DNA from: WM-3-3 sp041660045 | GTDB lineage: Bacteria > Pseudomonadota > Gammaproteobacteria > Methylococcales > Methylomonadaceae | Direction: 5' to 3' | Assembly: GCA_041660045.1 (NCBI GenBank) | Contig: JBAZXA010000005.1 | Coordinates: 124,001-188,000, forward strand | DNA length: 64,000 bases | Shown: one piece after another, positions 9,394 to 19,800 of the stretch | How positions within the stretch are numbered: position 1 is the stretch's first letter | Layout: every line of letters begins with the position of its first letter | Program-made: the position numbers and the translations under genes | Notes under the pieces: model-generated | Told to the model about the DNA's origin: nothing | The model's input: the letters and a program-made list of their open reading frames with translations, nothing else | Databases searched by the model: none

Positions 9394-10668
9394 ATGAGTA
9401 GTACCACTAAAAATAACACGCCATCTAGCCGTCACGCCCTGGTGTTTTTAACCTCGCTATTTTTCATTTGGGGCTTTATCACCAGTTTAAATGACATTTT
9501 AATTCCACATTTAAGATCACTGTTCACCCTGAATTACACGCAAGCCATGCTAATTCAGTTTTGCTTTTTCCTTGCCTATTTTCTTATTTCCGTACCCAGT
9601 GGCGTGTTAGTCAAGAAAATAGGTTACCAACGGGGTATCATCACGGGCTTAACGGTATCAGGCTTAGGTTGCCTTTTGTTTTACCCAGCCGCAGGCCAGC
9701 TTTCCTATGGCTTATTCTTAAGCGCTTTTTTTGTGCTCGCTTCCGGTATTACCTTATTACAAGTTGCCGCGAATCCCTATGTCACCCTATTGGGCAACCC
9801 TAAAACGGCCTCTAGCCGCTTAACCATGACCCAAGCCTTTAATGCCTTAGGTACAACTATTGGCCCCTATTTAGGTAGCTTGCTTATTTTGTCTGTCGCT
9901 GTTAAATCTGGCGACGTAAGCAATCCCGCGGAGCTTGCTGCATATCAAACCCTGCAAGCGACTGCTGTGCAACAGCCCTATTTATGGTTAGCTGCAAGCT
10001 TATTTGCTGTTGCCGGTATTTTTGCCTGCATCAAACTGCCCAAAATGCTTCCGACGGGTGACGGCCCGCAGACCACAGGACAGCCTATAAGCCGCTATGC
10101 TAGTGCCTGGGAACATCGACACTTGGTGTTAGGCGCCGTAGCTATTTTCGTTTATGTTGGCAGTGAAGTTGCCATAGGCAGTTTTTTGATTAATTTTTTA
10201 GGTGAACCATCCATCGCGGGCTTATCCGCACCTGAGGCAGGAAAATACGTTTCCTTTTACTGGGGCGGTGCAATGTTAGGGCGTTTTATGGGGGCGCTAG
10301 CCATGCAGCGGATTGCACCGAATAAGGCATTGGCATTTAATGCTACCTTGGCCGCTGCACTAGTTTTGATGGCCCTCGTTAACCATGGTGATGTTGCTAT
10401 GTGGTCAATCTTAGCCGTTGGCTTATGCAATTCAATTATGTTCCCGACTATTTTTTCACTAGCTCTTGAAGGCTTGGGACAACATCTAGGACAAGGCTCA
10501 GGCATACTCTGCGCTGCGATAGTCGGCGGTGCAATCTTACCGGTTATACAAGGCTTTTGCGCGGATTCTATAGGATTACAACAGGCGTTTTTTATTCCAT
10601 TTTTAGGCTACAGCTATATTGTTTATTACGGACTGAAAGGTTATAAACATGCCCCTACTGTAAGTTAG
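9394..10668 (+). CDS. GluP/FucP-type sugar:proton symporter (MFS)
   Basis: A 424-residue major facilitator with about twelve membrane helices. The N-terminal FFIWGFITSLNDILIPHL signature defines the fucose/glucose-galactose:H+ symporter (FHS) family, and VLASGITLLQVAANPYV is the second family block. It probably imports glucose, galactose or a related hexose across the inner membrane. It lies 3 bp after the GFA gene and 11 bp before the Spm-like gene. With the upstream GH3 enzyme it could form a small glucan-use module (inference from distance only). Confidence 0.9.
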   Translation: MSSTTKNNTPSSRHALVFLTSLFFIWGFITSLNDILIPHLRSLFTLNYTQAMLIQFCFFLAYFLISVPSGVLVKKIGYQRGIITGLTVSGLGCLLFYPAAGQLSYGLFLSAFFVLASGITLLQVAANPYVTLLGNPKTASSRLTMTQAFNALGTTIGPYLGSLLILSVAVKSGDVSNPAELAAYQTLQATAVQQPYLWLAASLFAVAGIFACIKLPKMLPTGDGPQTTGQPISRYASAWEHRHLVLGAVAIFVYVGSEVAIGSFLINFLGEPSIAGLSAPEAGKYVSFYWGGAMLGRFMGALAMQRIAPNKALAFNATLAAALVLMALVNHGDVAMWSILAVGLCNSIMFPTIFSLALEGLGQHLGQGSGILCAAIVGGAILPVIQGFCADSIGLQQAFFIPFLGYSYIVYYGLKGYKHAPTVS

Positions 10669-10679
10669 CCCAAACATTC

Positions 10680-11909
10680 ATGCTTAATTTAATTTGGCTA
10701 TTCTTTTTTCTTAGCGCGTTTGCCATAGCCCTATTCAAATGGTTAGTGTTAGACGACACACTAATTTTTGGCCAATTAACAACTGCCATATTTACACTCT
10801 CTAAATCCGCTTTTGAAATAGCCATTGGCTTGGTCGGGATTTTGTCATTTTGGCTGGGTATCATGAAAATTGGTGAACGTAGCGGCTATATCAAGCTGAT
10901 TACCTATTATTTAACACCGTTGTTTCAACGTTTAATGCCTGAAATCCCCCCTAATCATCCAGCCATAGCGGCTATGGTAATGAATATTTCTGCCAATGTC
11001 TTAGGCTTGGACAATGCAGCCACGCCTCTTGGCATCAAAGCAATGCAAGAACTACAATCAATTAACCCTCACCCAGAAACTGCCAGCAATGCACAGATTT
11101 TTTTTCTAGTGCTCAATACCTCATCGGTTACCTTGTTTCCAGTTACCATTTTTACATACCGCGCACAACTGGGAGCCGCCAACCCAACTGATGTCTTTAT
11201 CCCGATATTATTAGCCACTTATGTTTCAACTTTTGCCGGTTTACTCGCTGTTGCTAGCGTACAAAAAATCAATCTACTGGATAAGGTAGTGATGGCGTAT
11301 TTAGGTGGTTTTACCCTGGCCGTAGGCGGATTACTGGCTTACTTTACCCACTTACCGCACCAAGCCATGCTGGCACAATCTGCCTTGATTAGCCATGTCA
11401 TCCTCTTTAGCCTAATAATTAGTTTTATAATGGCCGCACTCTACCAAAAAATTAATGCTTATGACGCCTTTATTGAAGGAGCTAAAGAAGGTTTTCAAAC
11501 CGCTATTAGCTTAACCCCTTATTTAATAGCCATGTTGGTTGCCATAGGTGTATTCAGGGCAAGCGGCGCCTTGGATTTAGGCACTGGCTTTGTCCGCTAT
11601 TTGATGCATTTGCTAGCACTCGATAGCCGCTTTATAGAGGCCTTACCAACCGCCTTCACCAAACCATTTAGTGGCAGCGGCGCCAGGGCTATGATGATTG
11701 ATACCATGAGTACTCTCGGCGCCGATTCTTTCGCCGGGCGCTTATCCTGTATTATTCAAGGCAGTACGGAAACAACCTTTTATGTTTTAGCGGTGTATTT
11801 TGGTGCCGTGGGTATCAAAAATATCCGTTATGCCGCAGCTTGTGGGATAATTGCCGATTTTTCAGGCATTATTGCCTCAATTTTTATCGCCTATTGGTTT
11901 TTTGGCTAG
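10680..11909 (+). CDS. Fused SpmA-SpmB (nucleoside-recognition/gate domain) membrane protein
   Basis: In Bacillus, SpmA and SpmB are separate spore-maturation membrane proteins; here both halves are in one 409-residue chain. The first half holds GLDNAATPLGIKAMQEL (SpmA block). The second holds ALPTAFTKPFSGSGARAMM and IQGSTETTFYVLAVYFGAVG (SpmB blocks). Several hydrophobic helices run through it. Such fusions occur in non-sporulating Gram-negatives; a transport role is suspected but unproven. It ends 4 bp before mtaB. Confidence 0.85.
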   Translation: MLNLIWLFFFLSAFAIALFKWLVLDDTLIFGQLTTAIFTLSKSAFEIAIGLVGILSFWLGIMKIGERSGYIKLITYYLTPLFQRLMPEIPPNHPAIAAMVMNISANVLGLDNAATPLGIKAMQELQSINPHPETASNAQIFFLVLNTSSVTLFPVTIFTYRAQLGAANPTDVFIPILLATYVSTFAGLLAVASVQKINLLDKVVMAYLGGFTLAVGGLLAYFTHLPHQAMLAQSALISHVILFSLIISFIMAALYQKINAYDAFIEGAKEGFQTAISLTPYLIAMLVAIGVFRASGALDLGTGFVRYLMHLLALDSRFIEALPTAFTKPFSGSGARAMMIDTMSTLGADSFAGRLSCIIQGSTETTFYVLAVYFGAVGIKNIRYAAACGIIADFSGIIASIFIAYWFFG

Positions 11910-11913
11910 CACA

Positions 11914-13203
11914 ATGAATATCCACCTTAAAACGCTGGGCTGCCGTTTGAATGAAGCAGAACTGGAAACTTGGGCACAAGCTTTTCTAAAAGCGGGGCAC
12001 CAGATTACCCGCGATGCCGAAAACGCAAACGTGGTAGTCATCAATTCCTGTGCCGTCACGCAAGATGCCGCCCGTAAATCGCGGAATTTAATCCGTCGCA
12101 TCCACCGCGAGAACCCAGCCGCTAAACTCGTCGTGAGTGGTTGCTATGCCACGCTTAATGAAACTGAAGCTGCTAACCTCATTGGTGTAGACCTTGTGGT
12201 CAGCAATCAAGACAAAGACCAACTTGTCGATAAGACCTTAACTGAATTAAACCTTTCCAGTATGCCGGTGATGGCCACAGAGCCCGGTGAAACCGCTTTA
12301 TTTAGCCGTGGCCGTCAACGTGCTTTTGTTAAAGTGCAAGACGGCTGCCGCTACCGTTGTACCTTTTGTATTGTCACCGTAGCGCGTGGTGAAGAAGTCA
12401 GCCGACCGATAGCAACCATCATTGATGAAATTAATACCTTACAGCAACAAAATATAGATGAAGTAATCTTAACTGGTGTGCATTTGGGAGGCTATGGCAA
12501 TGACATAGGCAGCAATTTAGCTGATTTGGTCAAAATCTTATTAGCAGAAACCCAAATACCCAGATTACGTTTAGGCTCCTTGGAACCTTGGGAATTAAGC
12601 AATGATTTTTTTGCCCTATTTGATAACCCACGTTTAATGCCGCATTTGCATTTACCTTTGCAAAGTGGTTCAGATAGCGTACTTAAGCGTATGGCGCGGC
12701 GTTGTAAAACTGATGAATTCAAAAGCATCAGCCAACAGCTACGTGCGCAAATGCCTTACTTTAATATTACCACCGATATTATCGTGGGTTTTCCTGGGGA
12801 AACCGAAGCCGAATGGCAAGAAAGCCTGGATTTCATCCATCAAATCGGTTTTGGACATATGCATATTTTTACGTATTCCAACCGCGAAGGCACCAAAGCC
12901 GCAAGCTTCCCTAGCCAAATCAAAAACCTAGTCAAAAAACAACGCAGCCAACAACTACATCAAATCGCTGAATCTTTAAAACAGGTATTTTGGCAAGCTA
13001 ATCTCGGCAAGGTTTATCCCGTACTCTGGGAAGGCTATAGCCTAGATTTAGGCAATGGCCAAAAACTGGTCTATGGCTATACCCCCAATTACCTACGCGT
13101 GGGATGTCTAATAGCACAAGAATCATCGGTAGAGAATCAAATTATCCCGACCCAACTCATGGCCTTGGCAGAAAACTACATCATCGGTGTTTTAGTCGCT
13201 TAA
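11914..13203 (+). CDS. mtaB: tRNA t6A37 methylthiotransferase MtaB
   Basis: A radical-SAM enzyme that adds a methylthio group to N6-threonylcarbamoyladenosine at position 37 of ANN-decoding tRNAs. The N-terminal UPF0004 domain has its three cluster Cys in LGCRLNEAE, NSCAVT and SGCYA. The radical-SAM triad is CRYRCTFC (Cys145, Cys149, Cys152), and VKVQDGC and ILTGVHLGGYG are typical of the MtaB clade. A longer frame from 11851 would overlap the upstream gene; ATG 11914 gives the standard N-terminus (MNIHLKTLGC) and a 429-residue protein. Confidence 0.95.
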   Translation: MNIHLKTLGCRLNEAELETWAQAFLKAGHQITRDAENANVVVINSCAVTQDAARKSRNLIRRIHRENPAAKLVVSGCYATLNETEAANLIGVDLVVSNQDKDQLVDKTLTELNLSSMPVMATEPGETALFSRGRQRAFVKVQDGCRYRCTFCIVTVARGEEVSRPIATIIDEINTLQQQNIDEVILTGVHLGGYGNDIGSNLADLVKILLAETQIPRLRLGSLEPWELSNDFFALFDNPRLMPHLHLPLQSGSDSVLKRMARRCKTDEFKSISQQLRAQMPYFNITTDIIVGFPGETEAEWQESLDFIHQIGFGHMHIFTYSNREGTKAASFPSQIKNLVKKQRSQQLHQIAESLKQVFWQANLGKVYPVLWEGYSLDLGNGQKLVYGYTPNYLRVGCLIAQESSVENQIIPTQLMALAENYIIGVLVA

Positions 13204-13563
13204 TGCTAAACTAATGCTAGCTACTCTTAAATAGAAGCTTGCTTGTCGTGCCGCGGTATACATCAAAAACAACACTGATTGCCACCTTAACCGCTGACAT
13301 AAAATAAGTTCGCTCAGATGCTGGTGAAAAAACTAATCCGCTTTATTAAATATCAAATAAAACACTAATTTAATTGACATTGGTAATAATTAATCTACAA
13401 TACAATTAGCTAGAAAATATGATTTACCTTTGTTTACCACTTCGATGTTGCTTCTGTAGTTCTTCGTCCTGTTCTTCATTCAGTAATTTCCAATTTTACC
13501 AGCATTACTAGCCATAACTTTTTGGCTATTTATTCAATTTTTATTTCAATATATAGGATCCCT
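13204..13563 (+). other. Intergenic region and long cold-shock leader
   Basis: The 360 bases upstream of the cold-shock gene hold no protein gene. A strong sigma-70 promoter lies at 13374-13401; from it the expected transcript would carry a leader of about 155 nt. Long leaders are a known feature of cspA-type mRNAs, where they control stability and translation at low temperature. I could not pick out an exact cold box. Confidence 0.6.
13374..13401 (+). promoter_or_regulatory. Sigma-70 promoter of the cold-shock gene
   Basis: Perfect -35 hexamer TTGACA at 13374-13379, 16 bp spacer, and -10 hexamer TACAAT at 13396-13401 (a second TACAAT starts at 13401). It points at the csp gene, with a start expected near 13408. 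Confidence 0.65.
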
Positions 13564-13779
13564 ATGAGCACTATGACGACTGGCGTTGTAAAATGGTTTA
13601 ATTCTGAGAAAGGATTTGGCTTCATCGAACAACAACAAGGCCCTGATGTTTTCGTACATTTTAAAAGCATTATCAATAACAACAACGGCTACAGAACTTT
13701 AGATGAAGGCCAACAAGTCCAATTTAAAGTCGCTGCCGGCCCAAAAGGCCCACAAGCTGAAGAAGTTACTGCAATCTAA
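13564..13779 (+). CDS. Cold-shock domain protein (CspA family)
   Basis: A 71-residue single OB-fold nucleic-acid chaperone that binds single-stranded RNA and DNA. Both RNA-binding motifs are present: KGFGFI (RNP1) and VFVHF (RNP2), after the standard GVVKWFN opening. The frame is open upstream to a TTG at 13522, but that would add a hydrophobic tail not found in the family. ATG 13564 has AGGA eight bases upstream. It has its own promoter, long leader and a strong terminator, so it is monocistronic. Confidence 0.95.
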   Translation: MSTMTTGVVKWFNSEKGFGFIEQQQGPDVFVHFKSIINNNNGYRTLDEGQQVQFKVAAGPKGPQAEEVTAI

Positions 13780-13825
13780 GCAATTGCTATCGGTAAATCG
13801 TAATTAACGCTATACCGATAATTTG

Positions 13826-13851
13826 AGGATGCCCATTTAACGGGGCATCCT
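13826..13851. terminator. Hairpin between csp and tldD
   Basis: Perfect 9-bp inverted repeat AGGATGCCC / GGGCATCCT with an 8-base loop, lying between two convergent genes. Only a short, interrupted T run follows on the plus strand, but the position suits a bidirectional terminator. Confidence 0.7.
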
Positions 13852-13900
13852 TATTAAATACTTGCCCTACCCAATCTAGCCATTACCTAATCGGCTCTGA

Positions 13901-15340
13901 TTAAACACTAGTCCCACCCACTGTCAAACTATCTATCTTTAACGTGGGCTGACCTACGCCTACCGGCACGCTTTGGCCATCTTTGCCACAAGTACCGACA
14001 CCGCTATCTAATGCCAAATCTGAACCTACCATAGACACTTTGGTTAGCACATCAGGGCCGTTACCTATTAAAGTTGCCCCCTTAACAGGGTAAGTAATCT
14101 TACCGTTTTCAATCATATATGCTTCGCTAGCAGAAAATACAAACTTTCCGGAAGTTATGTCCACTTGCCCACCTCCAAAGTTTTTAGCATATAGGCCTTT
14201 TTTAACAGAACGGATTATCTCATCAGGATGATGCTGGCCAGGCAGCATGTAGGTGTTAGTCATACGCGGCATAGGCAAATGTGCGTAGGATTCCCGGCGG
14301 CCATTGCCTGTTGCTTGCACACCCATCAAACGGGCATTAAGCTTATCTTGCATATAGCCTTTTAAAATACCATTTTCTATCAACACCGTGTTTTGCGCAG
14401 GTGTGCCTTCGTCATCAATATTTAAAGAACCGCGCCTACCCGACAAAGTTCCGTCGTCCACGACTGTACATAAATCAGAGGCAATACGGTCACCCACTCG
14501 ACCCGAGAAAGCAGACGTCCCCTTACGGTTAAAATCTCCTTCCAAACCATGGCCTATGGCCTCATGTAACAGTATGCCAGGCCAACCGGAACCTAACACT
14601 ACAACCATATTACCGGCAGGTGCTTCTTTGGCATCCAGATTGACTAAGGCCTGCCTGACTGCTTCCCTGCCATATTCAAATGCTTTGTCATCTTGGGTAA
14701 AAAACTCATAACCAGATCGTCCGCCGCCGCCCATGCTGGCTTGTTCCCGGCGACCATTAACCTCGACAATAACAGCAACGTTTAGACGTACTAAAGGCCT
14801 AATATCGGCAACTAATGAGCCATCTTGGCTAGCAACCAAAATGCAGTCATAAGAACCCGTTAAACTAATAATGACTTCTTCTATCCGGCTATCTAATTTG
14901 CGGGTTTCTTGATTAATTTTTTGCAAGAAATCAACTTTATCTTGGTCACCCAAAGATTTTAAAGGGTTGATTGCGGCGTAATAATTGGGTTGGCGGGCAT
15001 GTGCTTGGAGCTGCACTTGGGCATTTTGGGACTGGCGTACTATTGCTTTCACATTATTGGCTGCCGATAATAGTACGGGCACTTCAATTCGATCGCTGTA
15101 AGCAAAACCAGTTTTTTCGCCAAATACCGCCCGCACACCTGCGCCTTGTTCAATACTGTGCGAACCTTCTTTAATTATGCCGCCTTCTAATACCCAAGAC
15201 TCATAATGGCTAGATTGAAAATAAATATCGGCGGCATCAACAGGTGCACTTAGCAAACTGTTAATAATTTTTTCTATGTCGCTATCCTGAATACCGTTAG
15301 GCTCCAAAATAGCTTGTTTCACTTGAGTTATGGATTCCAT
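13901..15340 (-). CDS. tldD: Metalloprotease TldD
   Basis: TldD forms a heterodimer with TldE/PmbA that degrades unfolded peptides and matures some modified peptides. The 479 residues match the family length (E. coli 481). The zinc motif HExxxH is LLHEAIGHGLEGD, with His259, Glu260 and His264. The N-terminal block YFQSSHYESWVLEGGIIKEG aligns well with E. coli TldD. Its start overlaps the upstream BamC-like gene by 13 bp. It is the last gene of the leftward rlmH-to-tldD cluster. Confidence 0.96.
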   Translation of the reverse strand: MESITQVKQAILEPNGIQDSDIEKIINSLLSAPVDAADIYFQSSHYESWVLEGGIIKEGSHSIEQGAGVRAVFGEKTGFAYSDRIEVPVLLSAANNVKAIVRQSQNAQVQLQAHARQPNYYAAINPLKSLGDQDKVDFLQKINQETRKLDSRIEEVIISLTGSYDCILVASQDGSLVADIRPLVRLNVAVIVEVNGRREQASMGGGGRSGYEFFTQDDKAFEYGREAVRQALVNLDAKEAPAGNMVVVLGSGWPGILLHEAIGHGLEGDFNRKGTSAFSGRVGDRIASDLCTVVDDGTLSGRRGSLNIDDEGTPAQNTVLIENGILKGYMQDKLNARLMGVQATGNGRRESYAHLPMPRMTNTYMLPGQHHPDEIIRSVKKGLYAKNFGGGQVDITSGKFVFSASEAYMIENGKITYPVKGATLIGNGPDVLTKVSMVGSDLALDSGVGTCGKDGQSVPVGVGQPTLKIDSLTVGGTSV

Positions 15341-16011
15341 TGTGCTGGTTGTTCTGTGGGTTTAGCGGGAGATTTTTTATCTTTTAAACCCTCTTGTATG
15401 GTTTGATAGAGGGTTTTTAAAAGCTTTTCATCGCCGTCGCTCTTAGGGTGGCTTTGCCCGTCTTCTTGATTAGCCGGGTCTCGCTGGCTAGACTTTATGA
15501 CTTGTTCGGCCGTTATCAGCGTTTCATTGTCTGCACTATTGAGTTTCAAGACATAATTCGCTACCGGATATTCATTTTTCAATAATGAAAATGTTAATGC
15601 ATCAAATAAACTTTTATCTTCACTAGCAAAATCATCAGGATCGAAAGTGACATAAAACAAACCTTCATCGCGGTTTTGATCAGTAATTTCAATCCTAGCT
15701 TTTTTTAGTGCCAATGCGATGATGTCCCAGACAATGTCCTGGGACTGGCTAATCGTCAACTGTATGGGCTTAGTATCACTTAAATACAGCAAACCTTCAT
15801 GTTCCTCACGCTGCCTAGGCACGGAGGTTGATGCAGGCTCCGTAGACTTAACCTGTTCTTCAAGCTCAGTTAAATTAGCCGTGGAACTTACCCTGGGCAA
15901 AGCCGGTGGTTTTTCCAAGGCAGAATTATCACGGTATCGCGTATCTGTAGAACAAGCGCAAATAGCTAATACAGGTAATATAATCAGCAATCTAATAAAC
16001 TTAAAAAACAT
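15328..16011 (-). CDS. bamC: BamC-like outer-membrane assembly lipoprotein, short form
   Basis: A 227-residue lipoprotein with a hydrophobic signal and a lipoprotein Cys near residue 20 (LAICACSTD). The following DTRYRDNSALEKPPALP matches the start of mature BamC/NlpB, the part that binds BamD. The next domain (about 75-170) has the BamC pattern in which a helix-grip segment contains EITDQNRDEGLFYVTFDPDD. E. coli BamC has 344 residues and two such domains, so this protein seems to have only one. It is 9 bp downstream of the nitrilase gene and overlaps tldD. The name is inferred from these motifs. Confidence 0.7.
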   Translation of the reverse strand: MFFKFIRLLIILPVLAICACSTDTRYRDNSALEKPPALPRVSSTANLTELEEQVKSTEPASTSVPRQREEHEGLLYLSDTKPIQLTISQSQDIVWDIIALALKKARIEITDQNRDEGLFYVTFDPDDFASEDKSLFDALTFSLLKNEYPVANYVLKLNSADNETLITAEQVIKSSQRDPANQEDGQSHPKSDGDEKLLKTLYQTIQEGLKDKKSPAKPTEQPAQWNP

Positions 16012-16020
16012 ACCTTCTGT

Positions 16021-16833
16021 TTACAAAAAACGACGATGGGACAACACTGGAAATGCCGCCCGAACTTTTTCTAAATGGTCTAAGTCTATGTTGGCGCAAA
16101 CAAAACCACTACCCGTTTTATAACAATCTAACACGACTCCCCAAGGGTCAATAATCATACTATGGCCAAAGGTTTTTCGGCCATTAATGTGAAACCCGCC
16201 TTGGTTAGGGGCAATAACATAGCACAGGTTTTCCACCGCCCGCGCCCGTAGTAACAATTCCCAATGGGCAGCACCAGTTTCAGCGGTAAATGCCGCAGGT
16301 ATGACAAAAATATCGACACCTTTTTGCGACATGAGACGATACAATTCAGGAAACCTTAAATCATAGCAAACAGTTACGCCAATCCGTCCAAACGGGGTAT
16401 CAATAATCAATGCCTCATCACCCGCTTCTATGGTATCTGATTCACGATAAACATCTTTAGTCCCCGGAATGTTTACATCAAACAAATGTATTTTGTCATA
16501 ACGGGAGACTTGCTCACCGCGGTCATTATAGACCTGACAAGCTGACCTAATTTTTTTACCATCTTCGGTGGCAATAGGTATTGTGCCACCTACCACCCAA
16601 ACCCCATACTTCTGTGCTACTGAAGATAAAAAACCTTGGATTGGGCCTTTGCCGTCAATTTCTTTTGCGTCCAGTTTATCGGTTTCTTTTTCACCCATCA
16701 AAGCAAAGTTTTCGGGCAGGGCAACCAATTTAGCACCGGCTTTTGCAGCCTCTGCAATTAACTTTTCAGCCTCGATCAAATTTGCACTGATATTAGGACT
16801 AGATGCCATCTGTATTGCTGCGCATTTGCTCAT
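16021..16833 (-). CDS. Carbon-nitrogen hydrolase (Nit/omega-amidase family)
   Basis: A cytoplasmic amidase of the nitrilase superfamily. The catalytic triad is visible: Glu in ALPENF, Lys in YDKIHLFD and Cys in TVCYDLRFPEL. It most resembles Nit1/YbeM-type enzymes that clear deaminated glutathione, though this is not proven here. Two ATGs lie six bases apart (first at 16839). The ribosome site GAGAGG abuts the first and sits six bases from the second, so I chose the second, giving 270 residues. The position between yhdP and tldD is conserved in gammaproteobacteria. Confidence 0.9.
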   Translation of the reverse strand: MSKCAAIQMASSPNISANLIEAEKLIAEAAKAGAKLVALPENFALMGEKETDKLDAKEIDGKGPIQGFLSSVAQKYGVWVVGGTIPIATEDGKKIRSACQVYNDRGEQVSRYDKIHLFDVNIPGTKDVYRESDTIEAGDEALIIDTPFGRIGVTVCYDLRFPELYRLMSQKGVDIFVIPAAFTAETGAAHWELLLRARAVENLCYVIAPNQGGFHINGRKTFGHSMIIDPWGVVLDCYKTGSGFVCANIDLDHLEKVRAAFPVLSHRRFL

Positions 16834-16843
16834 AACCATCCTC

Positions 16844-19800
16844 TCATTCTTCTTGCTGTAGCCAAGGAAAGCTAACTATGCCATTCCAAGTTTTATTTAT
16901 AATCCCTTCATTATCGTGTAGCGGGATTATTTCCGCTTGATCCCAATTACCTTTAATTTGATATTGCGAACTAAAAAACAATCCTTCCTGATTTTTACCT
17001 GTCAAGGATCGGGCAATTAAGTTTGAAAGCTTATCGACAATTGTACCAGCAATAGGTAAAGCATCAGAACTTTTAGGCAGAACCTGGACTGTTTGATCGA
17101 CACGTTTATGCGCTAAATCCACAATCCCAACAATATTGATTTTTGCCGGTACACTATCGATTAATAAATTGTTGGTTTTTGCAATCCCTTTAAGTAAGTC
17201 AAAATGCCCTTTAATGGCGTTAAAGGTCAGCCCTTCTTTATAGATATCACCAAAATCGAGTTGCAAACGTTTAATCCATTGCGACAATGCCAGTATACCC
17301 AAAATTCGGCCAAAACCTGGCTCAATACTGAGTATACGACCCTCTTTCAAATCAGCATCTAAATGCCCTTTTAAATTCGCTAAAGCAAATTGCTGGGGCG
17401 CCCCCGGCCAGTTTAGGGCGAACTCTAATATTGCCGAGGTTTCGGTAATATCATCGGTAATCCCTAATTGGCTCAAAAGCGCGCCAAAACGTTCGGATAC
17501 CAGTTTACCCTGAATTGCCGTTTTTGCTTGTGCAGCATCAGCCACCCAATCACCGTTCAATGATAATTGGAGACCAGGTGCGGTTAAGGCTAATTCTTTA
17601 AAATGTATCCCATCTGTAATGCGTTCAGCACTCAAACTTAATTGCCCTAAATTAATCGAATGCCATAAGGTTTGCTGACTGCTTAACGTGATCAACGGCA
17701 AACTTTTTATCCGTTTGTCACTGCCACCACCTGCCCCCAACTGAGTTAATGCTGAAAGATCCAGTTTCTGCATCTTTAATTGGGTCACTTCATTACCTTG
17801 CCAGTTTAAAGGCAAAACAAAATCTCCGGTCGCAATCACACTATCAATATTACCTAACCATGCGCTATCCGTCCGTGTTAAATTAAGCTCATAACGGCCT
17901 AATGGTTTATCTTTCCAATTTGCGTTTGGGCTATGAAAACTGATTTCTTTGATATTTTCTGAAAAACCACCCGGTGCCGAATTATCTAAAGCCGAATTGG
18001 CGGCTAATGCCAACCAATCTTGCAATGCCAAATGCTCCCGATTGACTTCAAATTTTAAGCCCGGCTGATCGCGTTGGCTTACCGCACCATCCCCAATCAA
18101 AACGTGGCCTGAATACAGGCTCTGCTGTTTTACGTTAAGTTTTAACGCAGCCTTTAGTTTGTCCGCATACTGGACTTTAATTGGCATTAAAGGTTCATCA
18201 AGCAATTTAAATGTCAAATTTAAATGCTCTTTTTCAGACACGGTCTTACCTAACACACCGGGCAAATCTAAAGCAATTCCCAACAAGTCGGACTGCACAA
18301 GCAGTTCAGGCGGACGCTGGTCATGCGGCAAACTTAAGGCAATTTGAAAAGCAGCAGCGCCTTCTGCTAAATGCCACCAAGGTAATTCGAATTGCGCTTG
18401 TAAATTACTGATCCCAGTATGCCCTGAAATGTTAATATCGGTCTCCAGCCCACTGTTGTCGACAGTCACCTGTATCGGATTACCTAAAGCCGTCGCGTTT
18501 AGCAAATTGGCGTAGACGCCATGATCATTAAGCTTAAGGTCTCCGGAAATATTTTTAATGGGTAAATCTAGCGATTTAACCGTTAACTTAGCGTTATTAA
18601 AATGCGCAGCCCCCTCTACTTTTGTCGGCAAGCCCAACTCTAAAGGAATTTTTAAAGCCAAATCGATTTGTGTCTCACCCTCGGCATAAATCGCATCACG
18701 AACCGAACTGATAGATTTTTGCAATGGCGATTGTTGCATAAATTGTAAAACTTGATTGATTTCACCGGTAATCAAACCGTCAAAAGACAAATAATCGCTT
18801 TTATTTAATTCTTCAACTGAAATCTCTGCAAATTTAATATTATTTTCACCAGCTAGTCCCTTATCAAAATTAACCTGCAAATGGTCTTGTACAAACTCGA
18901 CCTGGGCGCTTGCTTCAGTCACTAAAGGCCAACTAGGCTCAAACTGTAATGCAAGATTTTCAAGTTTAAAAGACGCCTCAAATACCCCGGCACCTTGCTT
19001 AAAAGGGAAATCATTTGGTTTCCCATAAAACAGCAATTCACCATTTGTTAATTGACCGCTGGTAAATGCGCTATCTAACCAAGCCACTGTCCTTTTATTC
19101 ATGGCCAGTCTAGGTAAATATTGGCTAAGCTGGCTGACATCAGTACTGCTATAAGCCAATTGCATGTCTATAAAAGGCTCTACAGCAGCTAGTTTTGGCC
19201 AATTAAATTGGAATCGGCTAGTGCTATTAAAACCGGTCAAATCGAATTTAAGTTGTCTTGATGAAAACATCCACGCCGTTTCTGTTTGTTGCCAATTGAG
19301 CCGGCCTTTAAGCTGCCCTATAGCTAATGGCGTCGGCAAAAAATCCGCTAGGGCTAACTGGGCATTCTCCGTATTTATGCTGACATTTCCGTGGTTTTGA
19401 TCACCCCTAATCGTCATGCTTAAGTTCTTGAATGCAGGCCATGTTGGGCCTGCTGCAAAACTAAAATGGTCTATGTGGCCATTAAGGGCAAACATGCGTT
19501 GCGGCCAATTTACTATGGCAGCGAAGTCGGATAATTTACCGCTAAGCTGAGTTTGCGCAAACAGGCTAGATTGGTTTTCTGCCAGAAAAAATTGGGCGAT
19601 ATGAAAAGCATCCTGCACCTCCATTGCGTCAACATAAATGGCCACATTTTGGCCGACAGTTGCTTGGTTTAGGTTTTCTGACACACTAAGCTTTATAAGC
19701 TGTGGTTTAAACAATGGCAATTTAGCTTGCTCAGCCAATTGCAATTGCAAGTCTTGAACATCCAACCGCCATAATTCGGCTGTTTTTCGCCATTGAAAAC

